From Schnuerera sp. xch1 (GTDB lineage: Bacteria; Bacillota; Clostridia; Tissierellales; Tepidimicrobiaceae), in the NCBI RefSeq assembly GCF_019931165.1, contig NZ_JAIOUP010000002.1, positions 124,001-188,000 on the forward strand: a stretch of DNA of 64,000 bases, read 5' to 3'. Below are positions 46,132 to 52,733 of this stretch, piece after piece; the stretch's first letter is position 1, and each line of letters opens with the position of its first letter. The position numbers were made by a program, and so were the translations under genes. The notes beneath the pieces were generated by a model, which had not been told where the DNA came from, ran no database searches, and worked only from the letters and a program-made list of their open reading frames with translations.

Positions 46132-47343
46132 CTAATCCTCTAAAGCTTGATTAGAATATAACCTTTGTACAGTTTCTATAGCCTTTAACCATTTATATGC
46201 TGAAGTTCTAGGATTATAAAACTTAATCCTATACAATTTATCCATATAAAAAAAGTCTAGATTATTATAAATATGAATATTTAATCTTTCAATATCATCA
46301 AAAGAAAAAATATATTGACTCATATCATCGCCTTGAAAAATAATACTTTTATGATCCCATAGTAATTCCCCAGTTGAAACAATCTTGAATGAATTGTCTT
46401 TATCAGATACAAACAGTTTCACATGTTCTTGCATTACACTATTCCAGATAAATTTCCAATCTGAATCTAGAATAGTTTCTTCCAAAAGTCTAAGTTGCCA
46501 TTTATTCCAATCATGAGTTGTTGAAAAATGAATAGGATAATTAATTTGTTTTAATGTCCCTAAAGCCGTATAACAAACCGTATAATTACAATTATGGCAT
46601 TTAAACATATTCCCACCAGAACGAAGTTGCCCAGGTATCTTACAGTGAGGACATATGAATAAAAATCTTTCTAAATAATTTGCAAGTTCTTTCCCTTTAT
46701 AAGAAGTATTCCTTTTAGATTGCCACTCCATTTCATCATAAGAAAGTGCTTCAGTTAACTTTTGATAAATGAATTTAATTGATTTATTATGAAGATCTTC
46801 TTTATCCCATTTTTTTATTAAAGATATAGAAATCAATCCTTTACGATGTCTATATGCCCATCTAGGATGGCTTAAATGTCCACCAGCAATATTACCAATA
46901 ACTACAGGAATATTTAGCAATTTAACTAGCTTTGCAGTTGCATAGGTAATCGGCTCTACATGACCATCCCAACTTGAGTTCCCCTCTGGAAATAGGCCAA
47001 TAACACGATTGCTTCTTTTCGCTTTTAATATCCCTCTTATTGTACGTATATCACTTTTAAATTTTGTTTTTGGAATTACTCCTATATAGTTCAATAATTT
47101 TTTTAAAAATGAATTACGAAACAATGATTCAGCAGCTATAAAACAAATAGGTTCATTTACAAAATTATTAATAAAAAACGGATCCCAATTATTAACATGG
47201 TTCGATAAAATAATGTAAGGGGGCTTCATTTTTATCGTGTCATTATGCTCAATAACAATATTTGAACGACTTTTTAAAAATATACGTATAGATGTTAATA
47301 ATATATTTACTACTAACTTATTAGGCTTTTTTTCAATACTCAT
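46132..47343 (-). CDS. 1-acylglycerol-3-phosphate acyltransferase-like protein with zinc ribbon tail
   Basis: Protein of 403 residues. Residues 40-210 are a PlsC-type acyltransferase with motif 1 SNHVNNWDPFF (H-x4-D), motif 3 FPEGNSSWDG and motif 4 IPVVIGNIAGG. Residues 225-265 hold a four-Cys zinc ribbon (CPHCKIPGQLRSGG..CHNCNYTVC), followed by a C-terminal domain of about 140 residues I do not recognise. A typical PlsC is about 240 residues, so this is an unusual fusion. It may act on lipids at a protein-regulated site. Confidence 0.82.
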   Translation of the reverse strand: MSIEKKPNKLVVNILLTSIRIFLKSRSNIVIEHNDTIKMKPPYIILSNHVNNWDPFFINNFVNEPICFIAAESLFRNSFLKKLLNYIGVIPKTKFKSDIRTIRGILKAKRSNRVIGLFPEGNSSWDGHVEPITYATAKLVKLLNIPVVIGNIAGGHLSHPRWAYRHRKGLISISLIKKWDKEDLHNKSIKFIYQKLTEALSYDEMEWQSKRNTSYKGKELANYLERFLFICPHCKIPGQLRSGGNMFKCHNCNYTVCYTALGTLKQINYPIHFSTTHDWNKWQLRLLEETILDSDWKFIWNSVMQEHVKLFVSDKDNSFKIVSTGELLWDHKSIIFQGDDMSQYIFSFDDIERLNIHIYNNLDFFYMDKLYRIKFYNPRTSAYKWLKAIETVQRLYSNQALED

Positions 47344-47612
47344 TTTTCCACATCCTATAAATAGATTATAAATTTATCTATCACACTGCATTTCTACTGA
47401 CCTACTAAAATTCAAATATATGATAAAATATACTTTCATCATTATATCACAACTTCACATCTAGCAAAATATTTGAAACTTAGACTACTTCTTTGTTTTT
47501 TCTGTCACACTATTTCATAATTTTTGTTTCCTAATACTATCAATTGTCACAATAATGTGATATAATGTTATATTTGTAAACAATAATTAAACTTATAGGG
47601 GGAACCTAATAA

Positions 47613-48407
47613 TTGATGAATAGAATGAAAGTACTATTAGGTAAAATTTTGAGCTCTATTACAGAGGTAATTTCAATAGTATTGGATATTCTTATTGGTA
47701 TTATAAATTTTACCGTAACATTAGTTAATACTATTGCACGTGGGTTTATTGCTCTTATCGGTATGGGAGGATGTTTACTATTATTCATGCTTGCAGGTCC
47801 ATTTGGAATACTTATGCTTCTTAACCCTTATGTTATTCTTACCATATTATTTTTCGTAGTATTCCCATTACTCGGGACCAAATTTGTATCTTATTTAAAA
47901 TATATAAAATATATGTTAACTGAGTATTTATTTGATAGAGCAAACTATCTCATGTATGGAACTAACAGCAAATATGCTTCATTTTCTGAATATGGATATA
48001 GATACAAGAAAGCAGAAGAAGCTCGAAAACGAAAGGAACAACAACAAAGACAAGAGCAACAACGGAAAGAATGGGAAGAAAGGTTTAAACAATGGCAAGA
48101 ATACCAAAATTCTCAAAGAACCTATGACAATTACAGAGGATATAGACAATATACTGGCTCAAATCAGCAAGCATATAGCAATCCTACAACTGAATTCAAA
48201 AAGAAATATGAAGAAAGTTGTGATTTACTAAACGTTTCATATAGTGCTGATAAATATCAAATTAAATTAGCCTACAGAAAAAAAGCAAAAGAATATCATC
48301 CTGATATAAATAAATCCGCTAATGCAACAGAAATGTTTCAAAAGGTAAACAATGCCTATGAATTTTTAAACGATGATAATATTAGAAGATATAAAAATAT
48401 AAATTAG
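47613..48407 (+). CDS. Membrane-anchored J-domain protein
   Basis: Protein of about 264 residues: hydrophobic N-terminal half with three or four spans (about 15-45, 48-68, 70-95), a Gln/Arg/Lys-rich coiled-coil-like linker (about 130-175, QQQRQEQQRKEWEERFKQWQ), and a C-terminal J domain (about 200-264) with intact HPD at 229-231. It would recruit DnaK to the membrane face. The start is TTG 47613 or ATG 47616; GGGGG lies 10-13 bases upstream. It is the neighbour of the small-protein cluster. Confidence 0.85.
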   Translation: MMNRMKVLLGKILSSITEVISIVLDILIGIINFTVTLVNTIARGFIALIGMGGCLLLFMLAGPFGILMLLNPYVILTILFFVVFPLLGTKFVSYLKYIKYMLTEYLFDRANYLMYGTNSKYASFSEYGYRYKKAEEARKRKEQQQRQEQQRKEWEERFKQWQEYQNSQRTYDNYRGYRQYTGSNQQAYSNPTTEFKKKYEESCDLLNVSYSADKYQIKLAYRKKAKEYHPDINKSANATEMFQKVNNAYEFLNDDNIRRYKNIN

Positions 48408-48430
48408 GCCTTTCTAACAGAAGGGCCTAA
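48404..48430. terminator. Convergent terminator
   Basis: TTAGGCCtTTC and GAAgGGCCTAA arms overlap the J-domain stop and are followed by CTTTTAT; it separates the J-domain gene from the small-protein cluster. Confidence 0.75.
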
Positions 48431-48473
48431 CTTTTATAAAAAAGCATTCATTGAAATGTAGATTTGTCTGTGT

Positions 48474-48719
48474 TTATTTATTCTTCTTATACACCAAAAT
48501 TAACTTATCTAAAATATCCATTGGATTTTCTATACCAAACTTTTCTTCTTTATCCAAAGTTTTTGTTTCCTCAATTTCTTTATGCGTTGTTTCTTCTAAT
48601 TCATCGTTCAGTACCTTATCTTCAATTTCTTTAACCTCTTGGCTATTGTCTTCTTCTGATTCATGTTTCAATATTTCATCTGATTTTTTTATTATTACTG
48701 GGTATTCATTATCTTCCAT
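48474..48719 (-). CDS. Small-protein cluster: acidic protein, 81 residues
   Basis: Starts MEDNEYPVIIKKSDEILKHE and continues with a strongly acidic, Glu-rich middle (about 20-60) and a hydrophobic-basic end MDILDKLILVYKKNK. Predicted mostly helical or disordered, without Cys. SD TAGGAGGTG precedes ATG 48719. It is the last gene of the small-gene series. No family recognised. Confidence 0.75.
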   Translation of the reverse strand: MEDNEYPVIIKKSDEILKHESEEDNSQEVKEIEDKVLNDELEETTHKEIEETKTLDKEEKFGIENPMDILDKLILVYKKNK

Positions 48720-48759
48720 AACTTCACCTCCTACGAACTTTTAGTATTATTTACATTAC

Positions 48760-48957
48760 TTAACCAAATTTTGATATCTTCTTAAATAATCTATAAATTT
48801 CTTCTTTATTAAAACCACAATCATCAATTAAATGAGATATAATTTCTTCTGCGTTACTTGAAGTATAAAAATGTTCATTATTAGCTATATCTTCTAATAC
48901 CTTTTTATATAAAATCTTTTCTTCTGGCGAAAGTATAGAATTCAACTTTTTTTTCAT
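48760..48957 (-). CDS. Small-protein cluster: helical protein, 65 residues
   Basis: MKKKLNSILSPEEKILYKKV followed by a helix-rich stretch containing EEIISHLIDDCGFNKEEIYR. One Cys. SD GAGAGGGG precedes ATG 48957, and the start lies three bases from the upstream stop. The amphipathic pattern resembles a small helical bundle. Unknown function. Confidence 0.75.
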   Translation of the reverse strand: MKKKLNSILSPEEKILYKKVLEDIANNEHFYTSSNAEEIISHLIDDCGFNKEEIYRLFKKISKFG

Positions 48958-48959
48958 AA

Positions 48960-49280
48960 TTAATTCCCCTCTCTTAATTTAGATATACCAAATATTTTGA
49001 CCCCGGGCTTTACCTCTACCATCTCAAAATTCTTATCATTTATTGTAATAATTCCTTCTTCATTCATCTTGAAATCTAAATCTAATCCTTCAATATCAAA
49101 TTTTTCAATATAATATGGACTTATAACTACAAAAATTGAATTCAACTGTATTGGAGAAATATTATTATTATTTGTTAGATTAGCTTGGTTTGAAGCATTT
49201 ATCATAAAGTTATATACTTTATTATCATCATTATCTAAAACATCTTCCAAGAATTCCTCTGCTTTTTTAGTGTCTTCCAC
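48960..49280 (-). CDS. Small-protein cluster: SNQAN-motif protein, 106 residues
   Basis: GTG 49280 (seven bases from GGAGG) starts MEDTKKAEEFLEDVLDNDDN; an upstream in-frame ATG at 49316 would contain the SD. Then NFMINASNQANLTNNNN, a hydrophobic stretch LNSIFVVISPYYIEKFDIEG, and a C-terminal beta-like unit KMNEEGIITINDKNFEMVEV. The SNQAN motif and the beta unit recur in the next upstream gene, so the two look like divergent paralogues. No family recognised. Confidence 0.75.
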   Translation of the reverse strand: MEDTKKAEEFLEDVLDNDDNKVYNFMINASNQANLTNNNNISPIQLNSIFVVISPYYIEKFDIEGLDLDFKMNEEGIITINDKNFEMVEVKPGVKIFGISKLREGN

Positions 49281-49312
49281 TACCATCCCTCCATATAAAA
49301 TCATTATAAATA

Positions 49313-49579
49313 TCAATCACTTTTAGTCACTTTTTTATCTGTATATACATATATGTTCTTGTCATTGATTAGCTCCTCATCAATGCCATCAATTGATAAA
49401 CCTCCATCTTTATCTACACTAATTGAAATAGGAATTTTATCTACTGCTTTTATTGTATTTAAATATTCAAGTCCAAAAATCGTAAAAATGTTGAATTGAG
49501 ATAGAAATGATTTTCGGCATTTAAATGTGTTGGCTTGATTTGAAAGATTGAAAATTAATGATTGTTTTACCTTTTCCAA
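49313..49579 (-). CDS. Small-protein cluster: SNQAN-motif protein, 88 residues
   Basis: TTG 49579 behind GAGGTGAT starts MEKVKQSLIFNLSNQANTFK, then a hydrophobic stretch FNIFTIFGLEYL, and a C-terminal unit ISISVDKDGGLSIDGIDEEL. It shares SNQAN with the 106-residue protein and the D/N-x-x-G-x-hydrophobic-x-hydrophobic-D/G beta unit with that and the 102-residue protein. Confidence 0.75.
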   Translation of the reverse strand: MEKVKQSLIFNLSNQANTFKCRKSFLSQFNIFTIFGLEYLNTIKAVDKIPISISVDKDGGLSIDGIDEELINDKNIYVYTDKKVTKSD

Positions 49580-49585
49580 AATAGA

Positions 49586-49816
49586 TCACCTCATATAATC
49601 AGTCATAATTCTCTTTACTTCTTTATTCTTTTCCTCATTATTTAAAGTTGCATTATTTCGTATCGAATACAGTTTTTCTAGCAACTCTGCAGGATTTTTT
49701 AGTTTTTTAATATGCATTGTTATTTCAACATCATTCGTCTTTATTTTACTAATATTAGTATCTATATTAATTTCATTTCCTAATGACTTGCTACTATCTA
49801 AATTTTTATCATCCAA
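49586..49816 (-). CDS. Small-protein cluster: 76-residue protein
   Basis: TTG 49816 behind AGGAGG starts MDDKNLDSSKSLGNEINIDT; a beta-like segment VEITMHIKKL is followed by a charged helix PAELLEKLYSIRNNATLNNE. The stop lies six bp before the start of the 88-residue gene, so the genes are translationally close. No family recognised. Confidence 0.75.
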   Translation of the reverse strand: MDDKNLDSSKSLGNEINIDTNISKIKTNDVEITMHIKKLKNPAELLEKLYSIRNNATLNNEEKNKEVKRIMTDYMR

Positions 49817-49832
49817 GAAAATACCTCCTTTA

Positions 49833-50141
49833 TTAAAACTTTACAGTAGTGATCTCCTTTTTCTCTGGGCTTTCCTCTTCTTTTATTGTAACGAATTCTC
49901 CTTTTTTAGCTTTCTTACTTTCTTCTATTATTCTTTGCGTCTCTTCTCCAGAACTTAATTTGTTATGTTGCTCAACATCTATGTTTAAATTTTTATATTT
50001 AGATTTTGTTTCATCATATAGTTCGCCATCTACATATACATCACCGTTCATATCAATTCTAAGTTCACTAGGTAGATCTTTATTTTTTTTATTTAATTTT
50101 ATCTCTATCCACTTTTTATTTTCTTTGTTACTATCTATCAA
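49833..50141 (-). CDS. Small-protein cluster: 102-residue protein with beta unit
   Basis: TTG 50141 behind AAAGGAGG starts MIDSNKENKKWIEIKLNKKN, then RIDMNGDVYVDGELYDE (the beta unit shared with two other cluster proteins), then a charged helix and an acidic-basic tail EEESPEKKEITTVKF. Its start lies 15 bp past the stop of the 54-residue gene. No family recognised. Confidence 0.75.
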   Translation of the reverse strand: MIDSNKENKKWIEIKLNKKNKDLPSELRIDMNGDVYVDGELYDETKSKYKNLNIDVEQHNKLSSGEETQRIIEESKKAKKGEFVTIKEEESPEKKEITTVKF

Positions 50142-50156
50142 TATTTTAAACCTCCT

Positions 50157-50321
50157 TTACCCTAGATTTATATTAACTGTAGATGAGTTTTGAGTTACCA
50201 CACTATATGCAGAAAGGCACATGTTTGATTGCTGATTAGTATTTATCTGATTAACAATCTTGGCACCCATATAAACATTTTCTTTTTTCTTAGAGGATAA
50301 CTTTTCAGCATTATTAGACAT
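50157..50321 (-). CDS. Small-protein cluster: 54-residue protein
   Basis: ATG 50321, eight bases from AGGAGG, encodes a basic start MSNNAEKLSSKKKENVY, then GAKIVNQINTNQQSNMCLSA and an ending VTQNSSTVNINLG. The stretch A-x-(I/V)-V-N-Q resembles that in the tandem 51/52-residue pair (ASVVNQ), and QQSN recalls SNQAN. Too short for standard callers, but spacing, SD and operon position support it. Confidence 0.7.
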   Translation of the reverse strand: MSNNAEKLSSKKKENVYMGAKIVNQINTNQQSNMCLSAYSVVTQNSSTVNINLG

Positions 50322-50389
50322 AAATAAACCTCCTATTCTACTTTTCTATTAACATTTTATGAAGCTTAATAATAATGGTTCATCAATAA

Positions 50390-50430
50390 TAAAAAAAGAA
50401 CTGCCTCAAAGAAAATTTCTCTGAGGCAGA
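50390..50430 (-). terminator. Internal terminator of the small-gene series
   Basis: CTGCCTCA pairs with TGAGGCAG around a 13-base loop, followed by seven U on the minus strand, just past the 72-residue gene. It splits the series into an upstream trio and a downstream group of seven, perhaps setting their ratio by partial read-through. Confidence 0.8.
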
Positions 50431-50438
50431 GTTGGATA

Positions 50439-50657
50439 TTACATAACTTTATCTATTATACTTTTCAATACTTCTATCCCTTTTGTCCTGTCTACTTCTC
50501 TGATATTTGGTTGTTCAAATACTGACAAAATATTTGAAGCACTAACTGGCTCTACTGGTATATCTGATTCTATTGAGACACCCTTTAAAGGAATATTTAA
50601 AGGATTGAATTTTTTTGAATTCAATTTCAAACCATCTTTGGAAAATCCTATTTTCAA
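50439..50657 (-). CDS. Small-protein cluster: 72-residue protein
   Basis: TTG 50657 behind AAGGAGAG starts MKIGFSKDGLKLNSKKFNPL; it continues with a proline-containing extended region (VSIESDIPVEPVSASNILSV) and ends in a helix GIEVLKSIIDKVM. Ends ten bases before the internal terminator. No family recognised. Confidence 0.7.
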   Translation of the reverse strand: MKIGFSKDGLKLNSKKFNPLNIPLKGVSIESDIPVEPVSASNILSVFEQPNIREVDRTKGIEVLKSIIDKVM

Positions 50658-50737
50658 TCTTATCTCTCCTTTCCCAGTTAAATATATTTATATTAAATTA
50701 ACATTTTATTGAAAAGGGAAAACCTCTCCAATCCCAA

Positions 50738-50896
50738 CTAAATATCTAGTAAATCATCATCAAGTTGTGCTGCAACTCCAATTTGAGCTTCTATTACACT
50801 AGCTATTTGAGCGGCAATTATTGTTAATACTTGTAGTTGAACTTGAGTTACAGTCTTTTGATTAATTACTGATGCAAAAATCTTATCTGCTGACAT
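50738..50896 (-). CDS. Small-protein cluster: tandem paralogue B, 52 residues
   Basis: ATG 50896 with AGGAGGTG nine bases upstream encodes MSADKIFASVINQKTVTQVQ, a Gln- and Ile/Val-rich helix (LQVLTIIAAQIASVIEAQIG) and an acidic tail AAQLDDDLLDI. It is nearly identical over residues 3-42 to the next upstream gene, also at DNA level, so the pair arose by recent tandem duplication. The heptad-like pattern suggests a self-associating helix. No family recognised. Confidence 0.8.
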   Translation of the reverse strand: MSADKIFASVINQKTVTQVQLQVLTIIAAQIASVIEAQIGVAAQLDDDLLDI

Positions 50897-50940
50897 TGAT
50901 TTTCACCTCCTAGTCTTCTTCCTCTATATTCTAAGATAGA

Positions 50941-51096
50941 TTAGATATCTAACAGATCATCGTCAGTCTGAACAGTAACTCCAATTTGAGCTTCTATTAC
51001 ACTAGCTATTTGAGCAGCAATTATTGTTAATACTTGTAGTTGAACTTGAGTTACAGTCTTTTGATTAACTACCGATGCAAAAATCTTATCTGCCAT
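50941..51096 (-). CDS. Small-protein cluster: tandem paralogue A, 51 residues
   Basis: ATG 51096 with AGGAGGTG upstream encodes MADKIFASVVNQKTVTQVQL, the same helix as paralogue B, and an ending TVQTDDDLLDI. First gene of the series, following the Crp/Fnr gene terminator. About 85-90% identical to paralogue B; differences cluster near the start of the acidic tail. Confidence 0.8.
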   Translation of the reverse strand: MADKIFASVVNQKTVTQVQLQVLTIIAAQIASVIEAQIGVTVQTDDDLLDI

Positions 51097-51207
51097 TTTT
51101 TTCACCTCCTTCTCATTTTCTAGTACATAATATGCATGTACAAAAATTATGCTACAATTATCAATTAAAATTATTAGAGGATATATGTGTTTCTACTACA
51201 TAAAAAC

Positions 51208-51242
51208 ACCCTATAAAGCAACTTTTAATTGCTCTATAAGGT
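51208..51242 (-). terminator. Terminator after the Crp/Fnr gene
   Basis: CCTTATAGAGCAA pairs with TTGCTTTATAGG (one mismatch) with a T-run after it on the minus strand, 53 bp past the regulator stop. It implies the small-gene series has its own promoter in 51097-51207, though I could not define one convincingly. Confidence 0.75.
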
Positions 51243-51294
51243 TAATATTTAACAATTTTTATACTTTTTTTATTTATTTTCATAATTCTCATTC

Positions 51295-51963
51295 TTAGAT
51301 ATCAATATTTTTAATTGTGATAGTTCTGGCGTCGTATTCTACTAATCCATCTTTTCTCATTTTATTCAGTTCTCTGCTCAAAAAGGATCTTTGTATTCCT
51401 AATCTTTCAGCTAACTCCTTTTTAGACATATTAAGTTTTATTACTTTATTTCTTTGTATATGAAATTCATATCTTAAATAATCTATTATCTTCTGCCTAA
51501 TAGTTTTAAGAGATATCATATTGATTTTATCTGTTAAAATAATAGATCTATCAGAAATAATCGTCATTAACTTAACCATAAAATCAACATTATTCTTGCA
51601 AAGTTCTAACACTAGATCTCTCTGCATATGTAAAATAATTGTATTATCGATTGACTCTATCGTCATAGGATAATAGTTTCTATTCGAAAACAATAAACTA
51701 GCCCCAATAATACCTCTATTTGAAAAAACATTTATAGTTAAAATATTTCCATCTTCATCTATATGTTGAACTACTACTCGTCCATCTATTATAATATCCA
51801 AAGTACTGCATAACTCATTTTGAAGATGAATAGTTTGTCCTTTTCTATATTCTCTTATTTGATATTTTAGTGAACTAAATATGATACTCAATTCTTCTTT
51901 CGTAAAACTACTAAAAAGACTAATACTAGTTATTGCACCGATATATTTATTTATAATAATCAC
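51295..51963 (-). CDS. Crp/Fnr-family transcriptional regulator
   Basis: Protein of about 222 residues: cyclic-nucleotide-binding-like domain (about 15-135, with DIIIDGRVVVQHIDEDGN), dimer helix, and a Crp-type HTH (about 150-215, MSKKELAERLGIQRSFLSREL). No N-terminal Cys cluster, so not a classical Fnr; one Cys near residue 46 and one near 121. The annotated start GTG 51963 overlaps the SD GAGGTGAT, leaving ATT/ATA as the codons at normal spacing. Divergent from the Fe-S gene across a perfect palindrome. Confidence 0.88.
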   Translation of the reverse strand: MIIINKYIGAITSISLFSSFTKEELSIIFSSLKYQIREYRKGQTIHLQNELCSTLDIIIDGRVVVQHIDEDGNILTINVFSNRGIIGASLLFSNRNYYPMTIESIDNTIILHMQRDLVLELCKNNVDFMVKLMTIISDRSIILTDKINMISLKTIRQKIIDYLRYEFHIQRNKVIKLNMSKKELAERLGIQRSFLSRELNKMRKDGLVEYDARTITIKNIDI

Positions 51964-51971
51964 CTCAATCA

Positions 51972-51985
51972 GTTACCTTGGTAAC
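51972..51985. promoter_or_regulatory. Palindromic operator between the Crp/Fnr and Fe-S genes
   Basis: GTTACCTTGGTAAC is a perfect 14-bp inverted repeat. Relative to a -10 box TATACT (52008-52013) of the Fe-S gene, its centre lies at about -41.5, the class II activator position of Crp/Fnr proteins. It is also nine bp upstream of the regulator's own start, so autoregulation is possible. Confidence 0.6.
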
Positions 51986-52045
51986 TTATTTATTTTCTGA
52001 TTTCAAGTATACTATAATAAAATACACAATGAAAGGGGTATGTAG

Positions 52046-52690
52046 GTGTTGAAAAAATCTTTTCAAAAAATTATACAAATTATTTTTCTTGCTCTATTTA
52101 TATTCATAATAGCCAATGGAAAAGTACAATTATGGGTGAGAGTCTTTTTATCAGGTATTATTGCTTCACTATTATTAGGACGAATATATTGTGGTTGGAT
52201 ATGTCCTATTAATACCGCTATAAAAGGAATTACATGGATTAAAAGGAAACTTCACATTAAAAATATAAAAATTCCAAGATTCATTAAAAAACCTTGGATA
52301 CGTCTTATATTTTTAGGTTTGTTTATTGGAATATTTATTTTTACTACAAGAACTGATAGAAAACTACCAGTGTTGCCTGCTCTGTTTGCTCTAGGCACAC
52401 TTATAACCCTATTCTTTCCAGAAGAACTATGGCACCATTATTTATGCCCATATGGAACAATTTTAAGTTTTCCAGCTTCAAAATCATTATATCAGATGAA
52501 AATTGATCCGGAACAGTGTATTAACTGTGGAATTTGCAAAAATGTATGTCTAGGTGAAGCTATTGAAGTAAAAAATAGCCAGCATAAGATCAACAAAAAT
52601 GATTGTCTTATTTGTATGGAATGCTCTAAAAATTGTAGTCAAAATGCTATAAACTATGAGAGATCTAGTAAAATATCAAGTACTAGTTAG
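52046..52690 (+). CDS. 4Fe-4S membrane protein (NapH/RnfB-tail type)
   Basis: Protein of 214 residues with four hydrophobic spans (about 6-24, 30-48, 85-102, 108-125), a first Cys pattern YCGWICPINT between spans 2 and 3 and CPYG after span 4, and a C-terminal two-cluster ferredoxin: CINCGICKNVC and CLICMECSKNC. This is the architecture of NapH/CcoG-like electron-transfer proteins. GTG start at 52046, seven bases from AAAGGGG. Probably under the divergent Crp/Fnr regulator. Confidence 0.88.
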   Translation: MLKKSFQKIIQIIFLALFIFIIANGKVQLWVRVFLSGIIASLLLGRIYCGWICPINTAIKGITWIKRKLHIKNIKIPRFIKKPWIRLIFLGLFIGIFIFTTRTDRKLPVLPALFALGTLITLFFPEELWHHYLCPYGTILSFPASKSLYQMKIDPEQCINCGICKNVCLGEAIEVKNSQHKINKNDCLICMECSKNCSQNAINYERSSKISSTS

Positions 52691-52693
52691 ACT

Positions 52694-52733
52694 AAAAAAG
52701 GTGTTTCCACTAGAAAACACCTTTAGCTTTTTT
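52694..52733. terminator. Convergent terminator
   Basis: AAAAGGTGTTT and AAACACCTTT arms around an eight- to nine-base loop lie between the Fe-S gene and the EcsC gene, overlapping the latter's stop. Confidence 0.75.

Noticed and set aside
47932-48231. 99-codon plus-strand ORF inside the J-domain gene
   Set aside because: Out-of-frame reading of the Gln/Arg-rich linker; no independent start signals.
49849-50193. 114-codon plus-strand ORF across the small-gene cluster
   Set aside because: Antisense to two genes with good SD sites; Ser/Phe/Leu-rich shadow composition.
48474-51096. Phage-derived or R-body (reb) locus
   Set aside because: No integrase, terminase, capsid or tail protein; the RebB-like pattern in the tandem pair is too short to claim. 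Kept only as an idea to test.
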